From assembly GCF_947504135.1 (NCBI RefSeq), contig NZ_CANNGG010000005.1, positions 1 through 64,000 of the forward strand: DNA of 64,000 nucleotides, given 5' to 3'. Numbering within the stretch: the first letter of the stretch is position 1; every line of letters starts with the position of its first letter. Origin of the DNA: an uncultured Tenacibaculum sp. Lineage in GTDB: Bacteria > Bacteroidota > Bacteroidia > Flavobacteriales > Flavobacteriaceae. A program made the position numbers and the translations under genes. Shown here one piece after another: positions 61,743 to 64,000 of this stretch. Below the pieces are notes generated by a model, which was given only the letters and a program-made list of their open reading frames with translations, had not been told where the DNA came from and ran no database searches.

Positions 61743-62891
61743 ATGGATATAGGGACTAATACTATAGAATTAATTAAACGAAATAATTTAGATAAACTTG
61801 GTAGATATTATTTTTCAAAAGCATTTGAGTTTTCTTTAAACAAAGAATTTGAAAAAGCATTTGAATTTTTAAAGTTTGGCATCCTCTATACAACATGTGA
61901 TTGTAAAGAATGCTATAAATTTGACGATAAAATTCTCAACAAAGAGTTCTTTAAGAATCATAACCTCTATAATAAAGAATTCTTTTTTGTAAAAGCTTTT
62001 CTCCTCAGTTTTAGTGATACAAAAAGCGATTTAGATGAAGCTATTTCTAGTATTGAAAGCTACATTTTGATAAGTAACGATTTTTGGGGAAAACTCCTTA
62101 AAGCAAAAATACTAATCACATTAAAATTTTTTGATAAATCTATACATATCCTTAAAGAATTAGACAGTAAATATAAAAGCTCTAAGGTAAGTTATTATTT
62201 AGGAAAATTATTAGAAGATGAATTTAATATTTTTGGATTAGACAAAATATTTAAATCATTTAAAATCAACCCTTCAAGCACATGTTGCTTAAATGCACTA
62301 AGCCAATATCATTCTAAACATAATAGAGACCTTATTCTTCCCGAACAAGAAAACATACTTTTAGATGTTTTTTTAAGCAGAAAAGACTTAGCTGTGATTT
62401 TTAACAACTATCTTAATAATGAATTTGTAAATATCGACAAAAAGGAAAGTACTCAATACACACAATATGAAGAAATAAAGTTTAAAAATATTATAGAAAA
62501 CTTAGATTTAACAAAGTTTAACAGCAATAAAATTAAAAGACTTGAAAGATATAAATATCTTTCATTTAAAAAGAGAAAGTTAACTCGTAAAGAAAGAATT
62601 GAGAAATTTAATTTAAGAAAACATATTTTTGAAGATGAGAAATGGGATAAAAGATTTGATTACAAACCGCCTGTTGAAGTCATTGAAACATTACCTATAA
62701 TTAATGAGTTTAATAGAATTATACTCACAAATATTAATTCCTTTAATAATCATTCAAATCTGACAACCACAGATAATAAGCTAGCTGAACACAATTCTTT
62801 AAAAAATGATTTTTCTTATTATGACAATCCTTTCTATAATGATTCTTTAGACTTAGATCAACAAAATCCTGAATTTTGGGATAATTTATAA
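61743..62891 (+). CDS. Unrecognised TPR-like protein of an accessory cassette
   Basis: 382 aa, no signal peptide or membrane segment. Residues about 15-215 are helical with TPR/SEL1-like pairs (FEKAFEFLKFGILY, then SIHILKELDSKYKSSKVSYY). A small Cys cluster CDCKEC lies near residue 53. From about 265 it turns basic (KRKLTRKERIEKF), and the last 60 residues are Asn/Asp-rich and apparently disordered, ending NPEFWDNL, which looks like a peptide-docking tail. Low-G+C codons (AAT, AAA, TTA) dominate. It is followed after 1 base by the R-x4-H protein. Function unknown. Confidence 0.6.
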   Translation: MDIGTNTIELIKRNNLDKLGRYYFSKAFEFSLNKEFEKAFEFLKFGILYTTCDCKECYKFDDKILNKEFFKNHNLYNKEFFFVKAFLLSFSDTKSDLDEAISSIESYILISNDFWGKLLKAKILITLKFFDKSIHILKELDSKYKSSKVSYYLGKLLEDEFNIFGLDKIFKSFKINPSSTCCLNALSQYHSKHNRDLILPEQENILLDVFLSRKDLAVIFNNYLNNEFVNIDKKESTQYTQYEEIKFKNIIENLDLTKFNSNKIKRLERYKYLSFKKRKLTRKERIEKFNLRKHIFEDEKWDKRFDYKPPVEVIETLPIINEFNRIILTNINSFNNHSNLTTTDNKLAEHNSLKNDFSYYDNPFYNDSLDLDQQNPEFWDNL

Positions 62892-62892
62892 A

Positions 62893-63552
62893 ATGAAAAT
62901 AGCAGAAGACAAGACCATATTAGATTGGAACGAATTATCACAAAAGCTAGATATTGATAAAGATTACTTATGGAGTTGTGCTACATCCTTTTTTGAAAAA
63001 AGAGTAAACTCTCGATACATACTTCCTATTAAAGCTATACAAAAATTAAATATAAATAAAGGAGAGGGCTTTGCCGTTGTGAGCCTACAATGCTCATTAA
63101 TAGAAACTTTTGAATGTTTTATTAATGGTTGGTTATTTTTTTATGATAACAACCGCTATTTATGGGAGAACATTCAACAAAAAAGAGCTAAATATAAAAA
63201 CGACAACCTAAACAATCAAAGAATTTTTAAAAGTTTTTTTGATAACTTTAATAACGATTTTAATGGCATCGACGGAAAATACTTTTACACAAACATTCGT
63301 TGTGGTTTATTGCATGAAACTCAAACCAAAAATAATTGGCTGATAAAGTCTGAAACCCCCTACGATTTATGTTACCAAAAGCTAGGAAAATCACACATAA
63401 TTTACAGAAACAATCTTCAAAAAAAAATAGAACAACTGTTAAAGGATTACCAACAAGCCTTAATAAACAATACCGAATTTAGAGGCGTAGATTGCAAAAC
63501 TTTAAGAAGTAATTTTATAAAAAAGTTTGATCATTTAGCCAAACAATCTTAA
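62893..63552 (+). CDS. HEPN-like protein with R-x4-H motif
   Basis: 219 aa, predicted all-helical and soluble. YFYTNIRCGLLHETQTKNNW contains R136-x4-H141, the spacing and context of HEPN domains, whose Arg and His form an RNase site. An upstream helix, SLIETFECFINGW (about 76-88), with a conserved-looking Glu, is also HEPN-like. HEPN proteins are frequent in toxin-antitoxin and anti-phage systems. The first 30 residues (TILDWNELSQKLDIDKDY) resemble a small helical adaptor. Assignment rests on motif and neighbours and could be wrong; an apo-HEPN structural role is possible. Confidence 0.55.
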   Translation: MKIAEDKTILDWNELSQKLDIDKDYLWSCATSFFEKRVNSRYILPIKAIQKLNINKGEGFAVVSLQCSLIETFECFINGWLFFYDNNRYLWENIQQKRAKYKNDNLNNQRIFKSFFDNFNNDFNGIDGKYFYTNIRCGLLHETQTKNNWLIKSETPYDLCYQKLGKSHIIYRNNLQKKIEQLLKDYQQALINNTEFRGVDCKTLRSNFIKKFDHLAKQS

Positions 63553-63556
63553 AAAA

Positions 63557-64000
63557 ATGAAAATAGCAATATTAGGCTGGGGTTCTTTAATCTGGCAACC
63601 CAAGAGCTTATTTTATGATAAAAAATTTGGTTGGAAAGAAGATGGACCTAAATTACCAATCGAGTTTTCTAGAATATCTAAAAACGGAAGACTTACCCTT
63701 GTTATTGATAAAGAAGCTAATCTTGTGCAAACCCTTTACACTTTGTCTAATCACGATAAATTGGATGAAGCCATTTTAAACTTAGCGATAAGAGAAGGTA
63801 GCAAACAAAGCGCTATTGGGTACTATAATAAAAAGAACAATACTTTCACCCCTAATAATTTTGAGTTTAAAGAAAGTATAAAAAAATGGATTATACTAAA
63901 AGAATTTGACGCTGTTATTTGGACTAATTTAGGAGTTAAATTTAAGTATGAAATAAATAATATTAAAGTTAATATTAAACCTACTGATAGATTAGAGTAT
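63557..64000 (+). CDS. GGCT/AIG2-like protein, partial (runs off the window)
   Basis: Starts 4 bases after the HEPN-like gene; 148 codons are visible with no stop. It begins MKIAILGWGSLIW, the glycine-rich entry strand of gamma-glutamylcyclotransferase-like (cupin-like AIG2) folds, followed by PIEFSRISKNGRLTLVID and SAIGYYN. Such proteins act on gamma-glutamyl groups or are uncharacterised. The tight spacing of the three genes implies one transcript. Confidence 0.6.
   Translation, partial: MKIAILGWGSLIWQPKSLFYDKKFGWKEDGPKLPIEFSRISKNGRLTLVIDKEANLVQTLYTLSNHDKLDEAILNLAIREGSKQSAIGYYNKKNNTFTPNNFEFKESIKKWIILKEFDAVIWTNLGVKFKYEINNIKVNIKPTDRLEY

Noticed and set aside
1..64000. CRISPR arrays, insertion sequences, rRNA genes
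   Set aside because: I found no regularly spaced direct repeats, no transposase or integrase motifs and no rRNA sequence in the window.

Overview
The window looks like chromosome of a marine member of the Flavobacteriaceae; Tenacibaculum or a close relative is my best guess, but the sequence alone does not fix the genus. The evidence is strong A+T bias, Bacteroidetes-type promoters (-7 box TAnnTTTG, some with a TTTG about 19 bases upstream), almost no Shine-Dalgarno sequences, gliding genes gldB and gldC, a PorP/SprF protein, a type IX secretion substrate with a C-terminal sorting domain, a 287-residue primary sigma factor and a lipoprotein TamA-like protein (TamL). There is no rRNA, CRISPR array, insertion sequence or prophage.

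Layout. 0-0.2 kb: two identical tRNA-Asp genes. 0.3-4.4 kb: an aromatic amino acid operon (prephenate dehydratase, aminotransferase, prephenate dehydrogenase, DAHP synthase-chorismate mutase) behind a leader peptide packed with Phe and Tyr codons and an attenuator. 4.4-9.3 kb: DUF4177-like secreted protein, rsgA, dtd-tatD-tcdA, a YceI lipoprotein and lipB. 9.3-12.3 kb: secreted metalloprotease. 12.4-24.8 kb: deoxynucleoside kinase, SpoU methyltransferase, tamL, fbaA, accD, rpsO, pnp, a folK-kinase fusion, gldC-gldB and nadE. 25-32 kb: dnaG, an LRR protein, and tig, clpP, clpX. 32-45 kb: a Crp-type regulator, oxidoreductase, pdxJ, nadK, the envelope set DUF6089-uppS-bamA-ompH-ompH, murI and porP/sprF.

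45-51 kb is catabolic: an AraC regulator diverges from a four-enzyme trans-4-hydroxyproline pathway (pyrroline-hydroxycarboxylate deaminase, 2-oxoglutarate semialdehyde dehydrogenase, 4-hydroxyproline epimerase, FAD-dependent D-amino acid dehydrogenase). Facing it from 57.5 to 51.1 kb is a same-strand run of acetyltransferase, rpoD, rpsU, Na+/solute symporter, M20 amidohydrolase, alanine racemase and a second PLP racemase. Together these suggest scavenging of modified or D-amino acids, perhaps from collagen or cell walls. 57.5-60.6 kb holds a structured gap with a very good promoter and an apparently leaderless 33-codon ORF, then dsbD with an orphan copy of its N-domain and an initiator tRNA.

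60.8-64 kb: leaderless-looking era, then an accessory three-gene cassette that runs off the window: an unrecognised TPR-like protein, a protein with a HEPN-type R-x4-H motif, and a GGCT/AIG2-like protein beginning with a GWGSLIW motif. This cassette, the Phe/Tyr attenuator and the 33-codon ORF are the strongest candidates for something undescribed.
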